A stretch of 64,000 bases of DNA from Laburnicola sp. R22_1 (GCA_014281115.1 JACONQ010000014.1:1488001-1552000), one strand, 5' to 3'. Shown: positions 1 to 10,872, counted from the stretch's first letter. Translations and numbers: made by a program. Notes: generated by a model from the letters alone, not told the origin.

Positions 1-940
1 AAAAATTATTTATTCTAATAGGCCTAAAGGGTAAGCTTAATTCTATCTTCTTTATTAGATAATAACGCGTTGCATTATTAAGACATAATAAGTTATTATA
101 AGGTATTATAGTCTTAGCAAAAACTAACCCGCTCGCTAATCTAACCCGCTCGCTAATCTACCCCGCTCGCTAATCTACCCCGCTCGCTAATCTACCCCGC
201 TCGCTAATAGGATACGTTAGTAGTAGAGTATATAGAAATTATTAGTAGACGACACTAGTAAAGCAACTTAATAAAAACTACCTATCTAATTTTCTAACTT
301 AGGTGTTATCTAGCTAGTAGCCTCTAGCTAATACTATAATTATTCTGTGCCTAGAATCTTATATAAATAAAATATAGGCTTCTTAAAGTAACTCTTAGTA
401 AGATAGCTAAGAAGAGTATAGGCAAAAATTCCAGGGTAGATTTTAGGGTAGTAGGTAAGATTATAGGTAAGGTGTCTTCTTAATAGCGCCCTTAGTAAGC
501 TTACCTACTTAATAGTAGTTACTGCCTTTTTTTAGCTTATTACTAACTCTTTTACTAACTTAGTAGTAAACTTAGTAATTTTAAAGTATTTAATAGTATT
601 TCTAATAGTATTTTTAGTAAATGCCTTTACCTAGGCCTTAAGTATAATACTAAAGTTATATACTTCTCTAGAACCCTAAAATATTAAGTTTATATAGAAT
701 TTAGTATAGGTAAGTAATACTTAAAGAAAATTTAGTAGTAGAAGCTGCTAATTTTATATATATAGGCTTATTGCGCTTATAGGTGTATATCTTTTAGACT
801 TTTAACTAGCAGCCCCCTTAGTAGCCTTTTTATTAATAAAATACGCTTACTATACTACTTTAGAAATTTAACACCTATATAATACTATTACTTATTTTAT
901 AAATATATAATTATATAAGTAACCTAGATAGTACTTAGTG
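1..940. other. AT-rich RIP-type block
   Basis: The stretch is dominated by TA-rich words (tagta, ctta, aata) with very few CA or TG dinucleotides and no open frame of useful length. This is the expected footprint of repeat-induced point mutation in a filamentous ascomycete. It ends near 940, where GC-balanced sequence begins. The original element cannot be recognised. Confidence 0.75.
126..208. repeat. 17-bp tandem repeat, five copies
   Basis: The core GCTCGCTAAT recurs at 131, 148, 165, 182 and 199, giving an exact 17-bp period. The unit is about CCGCTCGCTAATCTACC; the first two copies carry AACCC where later ones carry ACCCC. The CG-containing core is far more GC-rich than its surroundings and lacks CA/TG, so RIP would have spared it. 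Confidence 0.9.
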
Positions 941-1683
941 CGACGCTAGCGCGGCGGCTATATGGGCCCCTAAGGTGTTAGCGCGCCAATCCCCTTACTG
1001 CCCTGCTCGCGATTGCTTATTGCCCTGCCCGCGAACAAGTCCTGAGACCTACCTGTAAGCATCGTAGTATATACATTATGAACCAATCATAACCTTCGTT
1101 TACCCAATTATAGGCCGATTATAGGCCGACAGGTCAGATGGTCTACTCTGATCAGTCCCTGCAATACGAGTATCGAGTAGGGTTACGACCGTTATTAGAC
1201 GCAAGTCTATTTACGGTATGGCGGCGTAATACCAACTGTCAAATGTCAAACAGTGCAGGAGATGAGTGGGCACAGACGTACCGTATACCGTATAATCCTG
1301 GCTTTTGGAGATTTTAACCCCAATGGGATAGATCGCTGTACTTGGATAGTAATTTGCGCCAATGACTGGACTGGACCCCTTGCGACCGAGTTGATCGCCT
1401 GCGTGGACCGTACCTCGGACCGCCTCTTCGAAGAAAATTATGAAGATCAAGTTACCGTAAGCGGAGACTTCGTACAGAAAGAATCGCGATTCGCTAATCA
1501 CACCCAATGCCCGGCCAGCTGTTTGCCACGAGTACCGACCGATTCGACCCGCCGTGGTTATTAGCCTGAGGCTAGCGATGCGATGGCGCAAGCGGCAGAT
1601 CTTTATATACTACATGACCTTTGTCAACTACACTTGCGCAGATACGCAGACTTCCATAGCCACCGATAGATTATTTGGACAAG
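941..1683. other. Intergenic transition, no gene supported
   Basis: GC-balanced sequence between the left RIP block and the dehydrogenase gene. Open frames of about 100-126 codons exist on both strands around 1211-1591, but they overlap each other and show no recognisable domain, so none is called. The last part must contain the promoter and 5' leader of the downstream gene. Confidence 0.6.
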
Positions 1684-2607
1684 ATGGCCTCGTTCGAAAA
1701 CAAAGTTGTCATCATCACGGGCTGCAGTAGCGGCATCGGCCTCGCGACCACGCAGCTATTCCTGGAGCGACAAGCGAAAGTCTTCGGCATCGACATCTCA
1801 CCCTTCACCAAGTCTCCCGCAGGCGAATTGTTTGCATTCCACCAGGCAAATCTGATCGATCCGACAGCTGCCGCGGATGCTGTGGCTGCATGTGTTGCCA
1901 AATACGGACCGCGGATTGATGTGCTCGTCAACTGCGCGGGTATCTCGGATGGCTGGTCGAGCGCAGATACATTGAAAGATTCCGAATGGGAGCGTGTCAT
2001 GGCCATCAATCTCACCGTGCCTGTCCGTCTAATGACGGCTGTCCTGCCTGCGATGAAAGAGCAGAAGGCTGGGTCGATTGTCAACGTCGCGAGCAAGGCG
2101 GGTGCCTCGGGTGCGGTCTCTGGTATTGCGTATACGGCGTCAAAGCATGGACTTGTACGTCGTTGATTTCTTTCCTCGCACTTGGTAAGTGAAGCTGACT
2201 ATCTGCTCAGGTTGGCGCTACCAAGAACGTCGCGTGGCGATTCCATGATGACAACATTCGCTGCAATGCAGTCCTGCCCGGTGGTATGTTCAACGAAATT
2301 TCCCATGTAACCAGCTAATCCCACTATAGGAGTCCCAACCAATATCCAAAACTCCGTGCAAATGGATGCTTTCGACCCGGCTGGCTTCGGGACCTTTTTG
2401 TAAGTTTTGTTGCACCTGGGATTGGCCATTGCTGACGTCTGTAGCCCTGTGGTGCAGCTGCACGTGAAAAAGGATGCAGAAGGCCAACATGTGCCTTCCA
2501 TCAAGCCCGACGATATTGCTAGGGGTATTGCGTTTCTGGCATCGGATGAGGCAAGGATGATCAGCGGCGCCTTGCTCCCTATTGATTCGGCATGGTCGAC
2601 GATATAG
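1684..2607 (+). CDS. Short-chain dehydrogenase/reductase (SDR)
   Basis: Predicted NAD(P)(H)-dependent oxidoreductase of the classical SDR family, 258 residues; the substrate cannot be read from the sequence. Exons are 1684-2154, 2211-2283, 2330-2399 and 2445-2607; the three introns (56, 46, 45 bp) have GT..AG ends and keep frame throughout. The start is the ATG at 1684. Visible motifs are the Rossmann-fold TGCSSGIG at residues 12-19, NCAG at 83-86, the probable catalytic serine near 137, and YTASK with Tyr150 and Lys154. The C-terminus ends in the usual SDR pattern of ASDEA followed by [12 protein letters not shown]. Length is normal for the family. The next gene lies about 410 bp downstream on the same strand. 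SDR identity is firm; the reaction is unknown. Confidence 0.9.
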
Positions 2608-3021
2608 TCTTGTCAGTGCGGGAACCCCAGATAGACCGTGTCCCTGGGCGCAGTCATCGTGTTGGGTAGCGTAGTCGATTCAAAATGGTATTGTACCATA
2701 AAGAGTAGCATGATGCCTCCTGCGGTTCGTACCCACCTTGGGTGATACTCGCAGGCGATGTTGAAGCGTTTGCGCATTTTTTTGGGAATGTAAGAGGAGT
2801 CAGTGAGAAGATCGTTGATGAATAAATATATTGCTACGAAGGATTGGATTGAGTATTCATGAAAGCGGACCTGAAGCGTTCCAATACGCGCTAGCCTGAT
2901 CGCGTGACGTCGTGGACTTTTAGCGCGTCGCCATCGCGTCTGCTTCGACGTTTGCCACTCCTCCGCCTGCGCTACTCACAGAAATCGTCTCCCACGCTAT
3001 CGCCAGCATACTTCACGCGCA
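2608..3021. other. Intergenic spacer with 3' end of SDR and promoter of SNF2 gene
   Basis: No gene seen. The interval separates two genes on the same strand, so it should hold the terminator of the first and the promoter of the second. An ORF beginning at 2904 overlaps the remodeller start in another frame and is treated as a shadow. Confidence 0.6.
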
Positions 3022-5793
3022 ATGCCCCCTTCCTCCATTCCCAGCGCCGATTCCGCTTCTCAGAAAACGACACCCGCGTCGTCACCCCCGCCCGCCGAAA
3101 TGGACGAACAATTGAAGATCGAGAGCAGCGAAGGGCCCCGGGGTATGCAGCAGGAGGAAGAGCGGATGCGGGCGCAGCGCGAGAAGGCAGATGCCAAACG
3201 CGACGCTGAGCTCGAGAAAGAGCGCCAGACAGACATAGAAAGCGGCAAGGAGGTGCTCGACAAGAAATTCCAGCAGTTGGAGTTTCTGATGAATAAGAGC
3301 AAGCTGTATGCGAGCGTTATGCTCGCGCAAATGCAGCGCCAGGAAGATAAGGAGAAAGACCAGGACGCGAAGACCCACGGCCGATCTACACAACGCGAGC
3401 AGAAAGCCGAACAGGTGGCCGCAAGGACGCAGCGCATAGCGACGCGCGCCTCTAGAACAAATGTCGAACCGCCACCAGAGGCGTCTCCGGCCAAAAGCTC
3501 GCCCTCAAACGCGAAAAAGGGCCGTGGGCGATCAAAGAAGGGCGCTCGGGAAGACGCCAAAATCTCGACCTTCTTCAAGAAAGAGGATTTGGAGAAACGG
3601 ACGGATAAAGCGAGCGTGGCCGAGGCGCTCAAGGAGGCCGCGGACGACAACAACGTCCAAACCGGTGACATTGGATTCCAGAATGTCAAGTCGGCACGGC
3701 AACCCAAGCTTGTAACGGGCGGCACCATGCGCACGTATCAGCTTGAGGGTCTGGAATGGTTACTTTCATTGTATGAGAACGGCATCAACGGCATTCTCGC
3801 CGATGAGATGGGCCTGGGAAAGACTATCCAGACCATTGCCCTGCTCGCCCATTTGTGGGAGATGGGCTCATACGGCCCTTTCCTCATCGCAGCGCCATTA
3901 AGCACTACGAGCAACTGGGTTGAGGAGTTTCGAAAGTGGACGCCGAGCATCCCCGTCATGTTGTACCATGGCAGCAAGCAGGAACGCGAGAACATGCGCA
4001 AGACAAAATTGAAACACCCGGGCACCGCCGAGTTTCCCATAGTGGTGACGAGCTATGAGATTTGCATGAACGATCGCAAATATCTGACCGGATTTGGCTG
4101 GCAGTTCATTATCATCGATGAAGGACACCGCATCAAGAATCTCGACTGCCGCCTGATCCGCGAGCTACAGCAGTACCAATCGGCCAACCGTTTGCTCATT
4201 ACCGGCACGCCTCTACAAAACAACCTGACGGAACTCTGGTCGCTGCTGCACTTCCTGCTGCCGACTGTGTTTGATAAGCTGTCTACTTTTGAAAGCTGGT
4301 TTGATTTTTCAGGTTTGAAGGACAAGGATAGCTTCGAGCAGCTGCTATCCGAAGAGCGCCAACAATACCTGGTAAAATCGTTGCACGCAGTTCTTAAACC
4401 GTTTCTCCTACGCAGAGTCAAGACAGACGTAGAGAGCCTGATGCCGAAGAAGCGCGAGTACGTTCTCTTTGCGCCACTCACACCTATGCAAAGGGAGCTG
4501 TATCAGGCCATCCTTGACGGCACCAGTCGCTCGTACTTGGAAGAGAAAGCAATTGAGAGGCTTAGTGTTGGTATTGCGAGCGGCACTTCCACCCCGTTGA
4601 GTACACGCAGCAACAACGGAAGCCTTAAGCGCAAGGCTTTGTCTAACGGCATACGCACCCCAAGCAAAAGTGCGAAAACGTCGCGAGAAGGCACCCCGTC
4701 ATCGACAGCCTCGAAAGGCGGTCGTGGCCGACCACGGAAGACCTATGAGGAAGTGAGCGATGCCAGATATTTCGCCGACTTAGAGGCGCAGGGCAGCGGT
4801 TCAGAAGGGACGGAAGACACGCTCGATTCCGAGGCAGAAGAAGAGCGAGTACGTGCCGCCACTTTTGAGATCGCGAAACGACAGCTTCTGCAGAAGAAGT
4901 TGGGTAACCCCATCATGCAGCTTCGCCTTTGTTGTAACTCTCCTTACAACTTCTTCAATCCGTTCCTTCGAGCCGAGACATCGGGCTCAGAAACGTTTGC
5001 ATCGGAAATTGAGCCGGACGAAACGATCATCACGACGTCCGGGAAGATGCTACTGCTCGATTCGCTTCTCCCGGAGCTTCTACATCGCGGCCACAAGGTG
5101 CTCATCTTTTCGCAGTTTACCACGACACTCGACCTCTTGGGACAATATCTCGACATTCGCTCGTGGCCGCACGCGAGGATAGATGGATCCGTAGCGCAGA
5201 GTGACAGACAGTCGCAAATACGCTCTTTTAACGCTCCAACGTCGTCCCAGAAAGCCACGAACGTGTTCCTGCTATCCACTCGCGCTGGTGGCCAGGGCAT
5301 TAACCTTGCATCAGCTGATACGGTCATCCTCTTCGACTCGGACTGGAACCCCCAGCAAGATCTCCAAGCCATGGATCGCGCTCATCGTATCGGCCAGACC
5401 CGCAACGTCGTCGTCTACCGCTTCGCAACGCGCAACACTGTCGAACAGAAACTCCTCGAATCCGCCGAAGCTAAGCGCCGCCTAGAGAAGCTGGTTATCC
5501 GCAAGGGTGGTGTGCGCAATGACAGAGGGCGAGGCAAGCAGATGGAGAAGGAGCAGGAGGTTGAAGAGCTGCAGCGGTTGTTGAGGCGGAGTGACGGGGA
5601 GAGATTTGATGTTGAGGGGAAAGATAGTGGGAGCTTGCTGGATGAGAGGGAGCTTGAGATTCTTTTGGATCGGAGCGATGAGGCTTATGAGCGCGCTGAG
5701 AGGGGGGTCGATGTTGGTGGGGATGGGAAGATGTCATTTCAGTTGGTGGGGAAAGGGGAGGAGGGCGCGCTTATGGAAGGGCTTAAGGCGTGA
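3022..5793 (+). CDS. IRC5: SNF2-family chromatin remodeller, LSH/HELLS/Irc5 type
   Basis: Nuclear DNA-dependent ATPase of the LSH/DDM1/Irc5 branch (Neurospora MUS-30 belongs here); family members slide nucleosomes and act in genome stability and, in plants and mammals, in DNA methylation of heterochromatin. A single 923-codon exon holds the whole protein. A charged, probably coiled N-terminal third (about residues 30-130) precedes the motor. Motif I DEMGLGKT is at 261-268, the Walker B box DEGH at 366-369, then LLITGTPLQNN; the second lobe has RAGGQGIN near 754 and DRAHRIGQ at 785-792. A low-complexity acidic and basic insertion separates the lobes at about 520-620, as in fungal relatives. 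The helicase core (PLSTTSNW, ESWFDFSGL, PFLLRRVKTDV) follows the LSH rather than the ISWI pattern. All catalytic residues are present. Subfamily assignment is from remembered motif order, not a tree. Confidence 0.88.
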   Translation: MPPSSIPSADSASQKTTPASSPPPAEMDEQLKIESSEGPRGMQQEEERMRAQREKADAKRDAELEKERQTDIESGKEVLDKKFQQLEFLMNKSKLYASVMLAQMQRQEDKEKDQDAKTHGRSTQREQKAEQVAARTQRIATRASRTNVEPPPEASPAKSSPSNAKKGRGRSKKGAREDAKISTFFKKEDLEKRTDKASVAEALKEAADDNNVQTGDIGFQNVKSARQPKLVTGGTMRTYQLEGLEWLLSLYENGINGILADEMGLGKTIQTIALLAHLWEMGSYGPFLIAAPLSTTSNWVEEFRKWTPSIPVMLYHGSKQERENMRKTKLKHPGTAEFPIVVTSYEICMNDRKYLTGFGWQFIIIDEGHRIKNLDCRLIRELQQYQSANRLLITGTPLQNNLTELWSLLHFLLPTVFDKLSTFESWFDFSGLKDKDSFEQLLSEERQQYLVKSLHAVLKPFLLRRVKTDVESLMPKKREYVLFAPLTPMQRELYQAILDGTSRSYLEEKAIERLSVGIASGTSTPLSTRSNNGSLKRKALSNGIRTPSKSAKTSREGTPSSTASKGGRGRPRKTYEEVSDARYFADLEAQGSGSEGTEDTLDSEAEEERVRAATFEIAKRQLLQKKLGNPIMQLRLCCNSPYNFFNPFLRAETSGSETFASEIEPDETIITTSGKMLLLDSLLPELLHRGHKVLIFSQFTTTLDLLGQYLDIRSWPHARIDGSVAQSDRQSQIRSFNAPTSSQKATNVFLLSTRAGGQGINLASADTVILFDSDWNPQQDLQAMDRAHRIGQTRNVVVYRFATRNTVEQKLLESAEAKRRLEKLVIRKGGVRNDRGRGKQMEKEQEVEELQRLLRRSDGERFDVEGKDSGSLLDERELEILLDRSDEAYERAERGVDVGGDGKMSFQLVGKGEEGALMEGLKA

Positions 5794-6394
5794 ATTGTGT
5801 GGTTGGGTAGTTTTATACTTGATCTGGTGGTTTTACATTGATCTACGCTCGTGCGAGATGCCTGGTATATACTGTGTAGACCTTAGGTGTGAAAAAAGTT
5901 TGCATTCAGATGCGGGACCGACTTTGCTTCCTTGTGCACCCCCGGGGTAATCGGATTGGCCGAGCTACGTAACAAGCACCTTCTATCACGGTTCGGACTA
6001 AACACTTCCCTTAAATATGCGGTGCGCACTTCCTCTACTCAAGCTCTCGCACCTTCCTACTTCTGTTGCAACTACCGCCACATGTCTGACGTCGCTATCG
6101 CAGTCCTGTACTTAACCTCTCCACACGACCCACTCCAAGTCCGTATCGCCATCAGCATTCGCCATCAGTCCAGGGTACGTTCTTATCTTAACACCTACCT
6201 ACGTCCTATAGCTAACCAGACTAATAGATACATACGTCCGTCATTAACTACGAAACAATGAGGAACCCAACCCCGTCTCTCCCTATCGACGATCAGCATG
6301 CCAGCACAAGGACGGGACACGAGGGCACCACAATCCCCTTGCAGGAGTTGTCCCCGCCAGTCCCTGACTCCGCTACCCAAGCCCAGACCCTCTC
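5794..6394. other. Intergenic region, no clear gene
   Basis: Holds the 3' end of the remodeller gene. Two moderate ORFs (5932-6261 and 6258-6476) lack homology I can recognise. A possible 5' UTR intron (GTACGT near 6176, acceptor TAG near 6211) lies upstream of the micro-ORF described next, but nothing fixes it. Confidence 0.45.
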
Positions 6395-6574
6395 ATGGCC
6401 AGCTTGGATCCTGCGGTCAATCCAGGTACTTTTGCCAGACCGTTCACAGGCCTCGAGAACCTGGACCGCGAGTTAGACCCTAGACAATTACCCTATCAAG
6501 TATTCCGAGCTGCCGCTGTTATCGCGCTACTCTGGTGGACGCTCGGGAACATAATGGTATGGGCGGAGCACTGA
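6395..6574 (+). CDS. Possible single-pass membrane micro-protein
   Basis: A 59-codon ORF starting MASLDPAVNPG and ending VWAEH. Its distal part (about residues 34-54, around FRAAAVIALLWWTLGNIMV) is strongly hydrophobic and could be one membrane span; the proximal half is polar and rich in acidic and Gly/Pro residues. The frame is open upstream only to 6368, so a spliced upstream exon is possible; the overlapping frame from 6258 competes for the same DNA. I do not recognise a family. Weak call, included because the hydrophobic block is unlike nearby shadow ORFs. Confidence 0.3.
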   Translation: MASLDPAVNPGTFARPFTGLENLDRELDPRQLPYQVFRAAAVIALLWWTLGNIMVWAEH

Positions 6575-6965
6575 GGGCGAGAGGCGTTTGGTTGCGTGAG
6601 GCAATTCTAGTCATTCGATCACTCATCGGATCGGAAAGATTTTACAAAGCTGTCGTATGCCTGGATATCGGATAACAATTGATCTCCTCTACTAATTTTC
6701 TTCTACGCCTCTTCAAGCTTCATACGTAATGCACTCTTTCCTCTTCCGATCAAGGAATAACGAGTTAAGGCTCGACTTAGAACTAAGCTAACTTTTACCA
6801 ATCAATCACATTCATCAAGAACAGCTAGCTACTGCTATAATATATACACACGAACCCACAAAAGAAAATATTCAGTCTATTCCCCTCTATCAACCCCCAC
6901 ATCCAGCCTCTTTTCCCCAATCACAACCCCCACCACCCTCGCTTCCAGCCTCACATGCGCGCAGA
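6575..6965. other. Intergenic region, nothing recognised
   Basis: Slightly AT-rich sequence between the micro-ORF and the 3' end of the chitin-binding gene. No motif or ORF of note. Confidence 0.55.
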
Positions 6966-7859
6966 CTAATTTTGCGGCCCCGGACCACACTCCCCCCACT
7001 CAGGCTGACACCCATACGCCGGCCTACAATAATCATCCTGGTTTCCACACCACCCATAACTCGAGCAACACCGCCCAAACATCGACCCAATGCAACCAAT
7101 TCCATTCCCGCACCGCCCATCCGTACTAACCGGCACGGTGGACGTGGGCGTCGGAGCCTGCGTGGAGCTAGACGACGTCACGGGCGTGGAAGACGTAGGC
7201 GTAGGCGTCTGCGTAGGCGGAACAGAGACAGAAGAGGAGGAAGAAATTGGCGGTGCATTACCGCATGTTCCAAATCCGGTACGACAGCCCGTGCCGCAGT
7301 AGTCGAGCCCGGCGCCGCACCAGTACCATTCTGAGCAGCAGTTGCCGAAGGCGGAGCCTGCGCATGTGGTTGAGTTACCGCAGAGGCCGTTTGTAGAGAC
7401 GATCAGGGTGCCTGAAGGGAGGGGAGGGGACACGGTCGAGCTGGAGATGACTGTTGAGCTGGAGGGTGAAGGGGTGGGAGTCGGCGTGGGTGTAAGTGTT
7501 TCGACTGGTGCCTCGCCGCATCTTCCGTATTGCGGTTGGCATCCGACGAGGGCTGCGCAGTGCTCGAATGCGGTTCCACACCATCCGTATGACGAACAGC
7601 ATTGGTTGTCTGAGCATCTTTGTCCACCGAATTCGGCTCCGCAGCGGCCAACGTTCTGGCGGGGAAAGAGGAACCGGGCGATGTGGTTCAGCGCGGTTTC
7701 GTTTTGGTGCTGGGTTCGTTGTGGTGATGCGTGCACCAATTCGGGAGAGGGAAGCCGTGGGCCGTTTACGTCGATGTTGGACTCGACGTTCAATACATGT
7801 TTGGCAGAAGTTACTGAGAAGCTCAGAGCGGCTGCTAAGGTGAAGTGGGTCCACCGCAT
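6966..7859 (-). CDS. Secreted chitin-binding protein with three CBM18 (hevein-type) domains
   Basis: Predicted extracellular lectin-like protein of 297 residues that should bind chitin; related fungal proteins shield hyphal walls from chitinases or mask chitin from host immunity. The chosen start (ATG at 7859) opens directly with a signal peptide, MRWTHFTLAAALSFSVTSA; the frame extends 24 codons further upstream, but that would bury the signal. Three cysteine-rich hevein folds lie at about 71-115, 157-200 and 247-292, each with the CCSxxxWCG core (CCSSYGWCG, CCSEWYWCG, CCSSYGWCG). Pro/Thr/Ser-rich linkers at about 117-150 and 203-245 are likely O-glycosylated. FPR before the first domain (residues 65-67) may be a processing site. 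There is no catalytic domain. Intronless. The divergence of the middle domain from the other two is visible by eye. Confidence 0.88.
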   Translation of the reverse strand: MRWTHFTLAAALSFSVTSAKHVLNVESNIDVNGPRLPSPELVHASPQRTQHQNETALNHIARFLFPRQNVGRCGAEFGGQRCSDNQCCSSYGWCGTAFEHCAALVGCQPQYGRCGEAPVETLTPTPTPTPSPSSSTVISSSTVSPPLPSGTLIVSTNGLCGNSTTCAGSAFGNCCSEWYWCGAGLDYCGTGCRTGFGTCGNAPPISSSSSVSVPPTQTPTPTSSTPVTSSSSTQAPTPTSTVPVSTDGRCGNGIGCIGSMFGRCCSSYGWCGNQDDYCRPAYGCQPEWGECGPGPQN

Positions 7860-9075
7860 GATTGCTGGGGAAGTAAATGAAGATCTTCGTCGTGTGGAGA
7901 TTCTAACCAAGGTCGAGTCCGCACCATACACAGAGAGGAGTAAAACAGGAAGGCACTAAAACCCAGTACCTAGCACACAGTGGCTGGGGAAGTAAATGAC
8001 CGTCTTGCAAGAGAAAAGAAGAGAGACCCCTCGGTCTTAAAGGAAGGTTATTGTAGTCCCCAAGAGCTACGATGTAATTGTGCGCAGCACAGTCTGGGGA
8101 TAGCGCAATGGACAGATAAGGAAACGGTTACTTGATCTGTAAAGGTTCGCTTGAGGACACGAAGCCTCGCGTATATAAAAACAGCTTCCTGGGCCAGTAG
8201 AATAATATGTCCAAGCCGGTAGCACAAAGTGTTCCTGCGAGATTGTGACCACACCAGAAAGGGAGATATCCCGGGTTATTGATCAATATCGAGTACGGCG
8301 TGCGGTTGCTGGGCAGAGCATGTGGGGCATATGGGTGTGTAAAGGCTCGATTCAAGGTAAATTTGCCTGATGTACGTCACGGCGTCTGAAGATTTACGAA
8401 TAGTCGAAATGTCGAGTAGAGCTCTGAGTGCTACATGTTGAAGATGTCAGGTCCTATTGTGCCGATCCCAAACGTGAACGGAAGTGACCTGCAGGGCCCA
8501 GGTGCAAATGTGCAGTTTCCCCCACCATCCCGAGAATCAGGTGGGGCAATCAAAAGGTCGTCCCAAGTGAACGCAGGAAGCATTGACGTCGAATATAATA
8601 TCATTTGCATCGGAAAGGAAAGTTGTGATGCCTAAATACGGTGCCGAGAGAACCGAATGGATAAATGCCGGCCCTGGAACCCGTGCGGATAGCTGCGTCA
8701 GAAGTGTACCCTGCATCGAAAATTGTTTCCAGAAACTTTAGTACCTGTTCTATGCAAGGCACCGTCTTATCCGCGGTGGATCCTGGTCGATATAAAGGCT
8801 GCACATGACCAGTAACTTTCCAAGCAGAGCGTATGTGCACGGGTAGAGGGCACCCCCATCCCCCCAAAGCATCTTTGCAGGTGCGAAGCGGGTATTAATA
8901 TGCGGAGAGCGTCTGCCTCGCTCCCATCGGCGTGATCCAACAATGGATTAATGGATCCAATCAGTCCAGAATGATCGTTGAGCAGTCACCGCGCGATTTT
9001 AGATTCTGCATTACAAGTCCTATGTTGCATCGCCAACTCTTCAGGCTGCATGAGATCTGTGGAACTGTTTTCTTC
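7860..9075. other. Intergenic region, no gene supported
   Basis: About 1.2 kb between two minus-strand genes. It should include the promoter of the chitin-binding gene (7860 upward) and the 3' end of the duplicated-module gene. Short ORFs at 8128-8355, 8435-8635 and 8601-8867 show no domain, signal peptide or plausible splicing. Confidence 0.55.
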
Positions 9076-10872
9076 CTATTGGTAGCACCGAGCCCTGGAT
9101 GAGGCTTCGAACTTCGCAGCTTCAAGCTCGGTGATCTGAGCCTTGAGCTCCTCGATCTTATCTTGAATGACATCCGGCATATTTTGCGCTCCATATGAGG
9201 CTTGTGATCGCTCCAGCTGTTCTAATACCACTGAAGAGCTGCAGAGAAACGTGGTTTCGTCATTTTCGCTTTCGATGCTTCGTATTTCCGAGCAAGAGCC
9301 ACAAGATAAAAAGTCGTGCTGTAGGCCTGAGTCCGGTTCTGAATCCAAATCTGCTTCTGATTGTAAAGCTGACTCGGAAAAAAACGGTGGTATCTCGGAG
9401 GCATAGAGAGAGGACTGTTCTTTACAGCGCAAACAAGATATTGACCTCGTCATCTTGTTACTCATGTTTGGGCCGAGGCCATTGGTTGCGAGGCGCCAGG
9501 TGCGGAGGTCTCTGGGCTGGTGTAACCTGCACCGCATCATGCATTCCGACCCATGGCCAAAACGTTGCTCCCATACAGGATGCAGGAGCCCGGTCCATCG
9601 AGACTCTAGGTCCCTCCCATGAACATCGACATTGCAGAATCCAGGATACCAAGCCGGGGGCAACGGGCTGTAGAGCGGTTGTTGCGATGGTGACAACAAT
9701 GATGGAAGTCCTTCATATTTCCGTCGAAGCTCGTTCTCGAATTCGACCATGTGTGGAGCAACGTAATCGCACTGTCTTTCGTGAGTATGAACTGCTGTTA
9801 ACAACTGGGCATGCTACTTACCCAGCCAGATTTAAGTGAGTGTTCGAGTTCGACGGTGATCTCGTCCTTAGTGCGTTCGCCTTTTGGGCCGACGGTGCAT
9901 CCCCACAGATGCAATTGTGCTATCATATAAGCTTTCGTTACCTTTGCACCTGTAGTGAGCTTTTGTGTTATGTCATCCGCCGACTCTCTGATGTACATGT
10001 CCAAATAGATTTTGCCGTCATGGTAGCTGTACGACCTAGCGGCAGTGCCTGGACCTTCCAACGCAAAAACCCGTGGCCGGGCATTGGGAACGCCCTGATC
10101 CAGGGCAGCAAGTTTTTTGACTAGCGCTGCAGGAGGAGTTGGGGGGTTCCGGTTGGAATACAGCGTCATCCACGTCGATCCACTCTGGCGGCTTCGGCAC
10201 CTCATTCGTCGATGAATTTGTGAGCTTGGGCTTCTTCTTATCCTGTTCGGCAGTATCGAGACTCGTCTCTTCTGGCCTCGGTCGCTTTTTGTCTCGGGGA
10301 GATCGAAATCGCGCTTCCGCCTCGGGAGTTATCAAAGAGTTGAAACGTCTCCGAGCCTCTTCACTGCAAATTGGCTTTTCATAAGGGTTCTGAACCCAGT
10401 TTCGAGACAAGAGATGCCAAAGCGGTTCCTGGCGCTCAGATCTAGATGGCTCAAGGCCATAATACTGCCGGCGGACATCATCTTCGAACTCGATAGCAAA
10501 GGGTGACATGATATCGCACTACAATGTCAGCTCATGCAAATATTTTCACTAGTCTACGAGTCCTACCCAGCCTTGATTGAGCGCTTCGATGAGATCTTTC
10601 CTAATATCATCTTTCGAGCTCTCGTCGAAAAGGTCAGGGTCCTTCCAACAACCCCAAAGGCCTAATTGGGCGTCCATATATTTAATTGTGGCCGGATTCG
10701 CCTTGTCTTTGTAATTTTTCAGTCGTCGTCGTATCTCGTCGGCGGAGTCGCGCTGGAAACCATGGCTGTAGAGCACGCCATCGTAATAACTGTATTTGGA
10801 GGGTCTTCCACAAGCACTTGGACCACCTCTCACTTCAATACGAGCTGGCGGAGCTTCTCGATACATCGCCAT
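9076..10872 (-). CDS. Hypothetical protein with two copies of an unknown module
   Basis: Four-exon model, 543 residues: exons 10567-10872, 10162-10518, 9822-10094 and 9076-9771; introns of 48, 67 and 50 bp have GT..AG ends and all junctions are phase 0. The protein has two related halves. Each half has an N-terminal block with YSYYDG or YSYHDG, SADEI or SADDI, LGLWGC or LHLWGC, then QGW or SGW; an intron falls right after that Trp; the next exon begins CDIM or CDYV and runs into an EFEDDVRRQYYGL or EFENELRRKYEGL block. Shared motif order and intron position show a tandem duplication. The middle intron (10095-10161) is the least certain: without it the halves could be two adjacent genes. The second half ends in a likely coiled coil (IEELKAQITELEAAKFEA). 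A basic patch (DKKRPRPEE, DKKKPK) in exon 2 could be a nuclear localisation signal. No known domain recognised. Confidence 0.55.

Noticed and set aside
1211..1591. ORFs of 126 (minus) and 103 (plus) codons upstream of the SDR gene
   Set aside because: They overlap on opposite strands, show no domain or signal peptide and begin at the edge of a RIP block; either could arise by chance.
8128..8867. Several 60-90 codon ORFs in the gap after the chitin-binding gene
   Set aside because: No recognisable motif and no splice model linking them; treated as intergenic.
9195..9839. 214-codon plus-strand ORF
   Set aside because: Exact antisense shadow of the last exons of the duplicated-module gene, whose conserved repeated motifs are on the minus strand.
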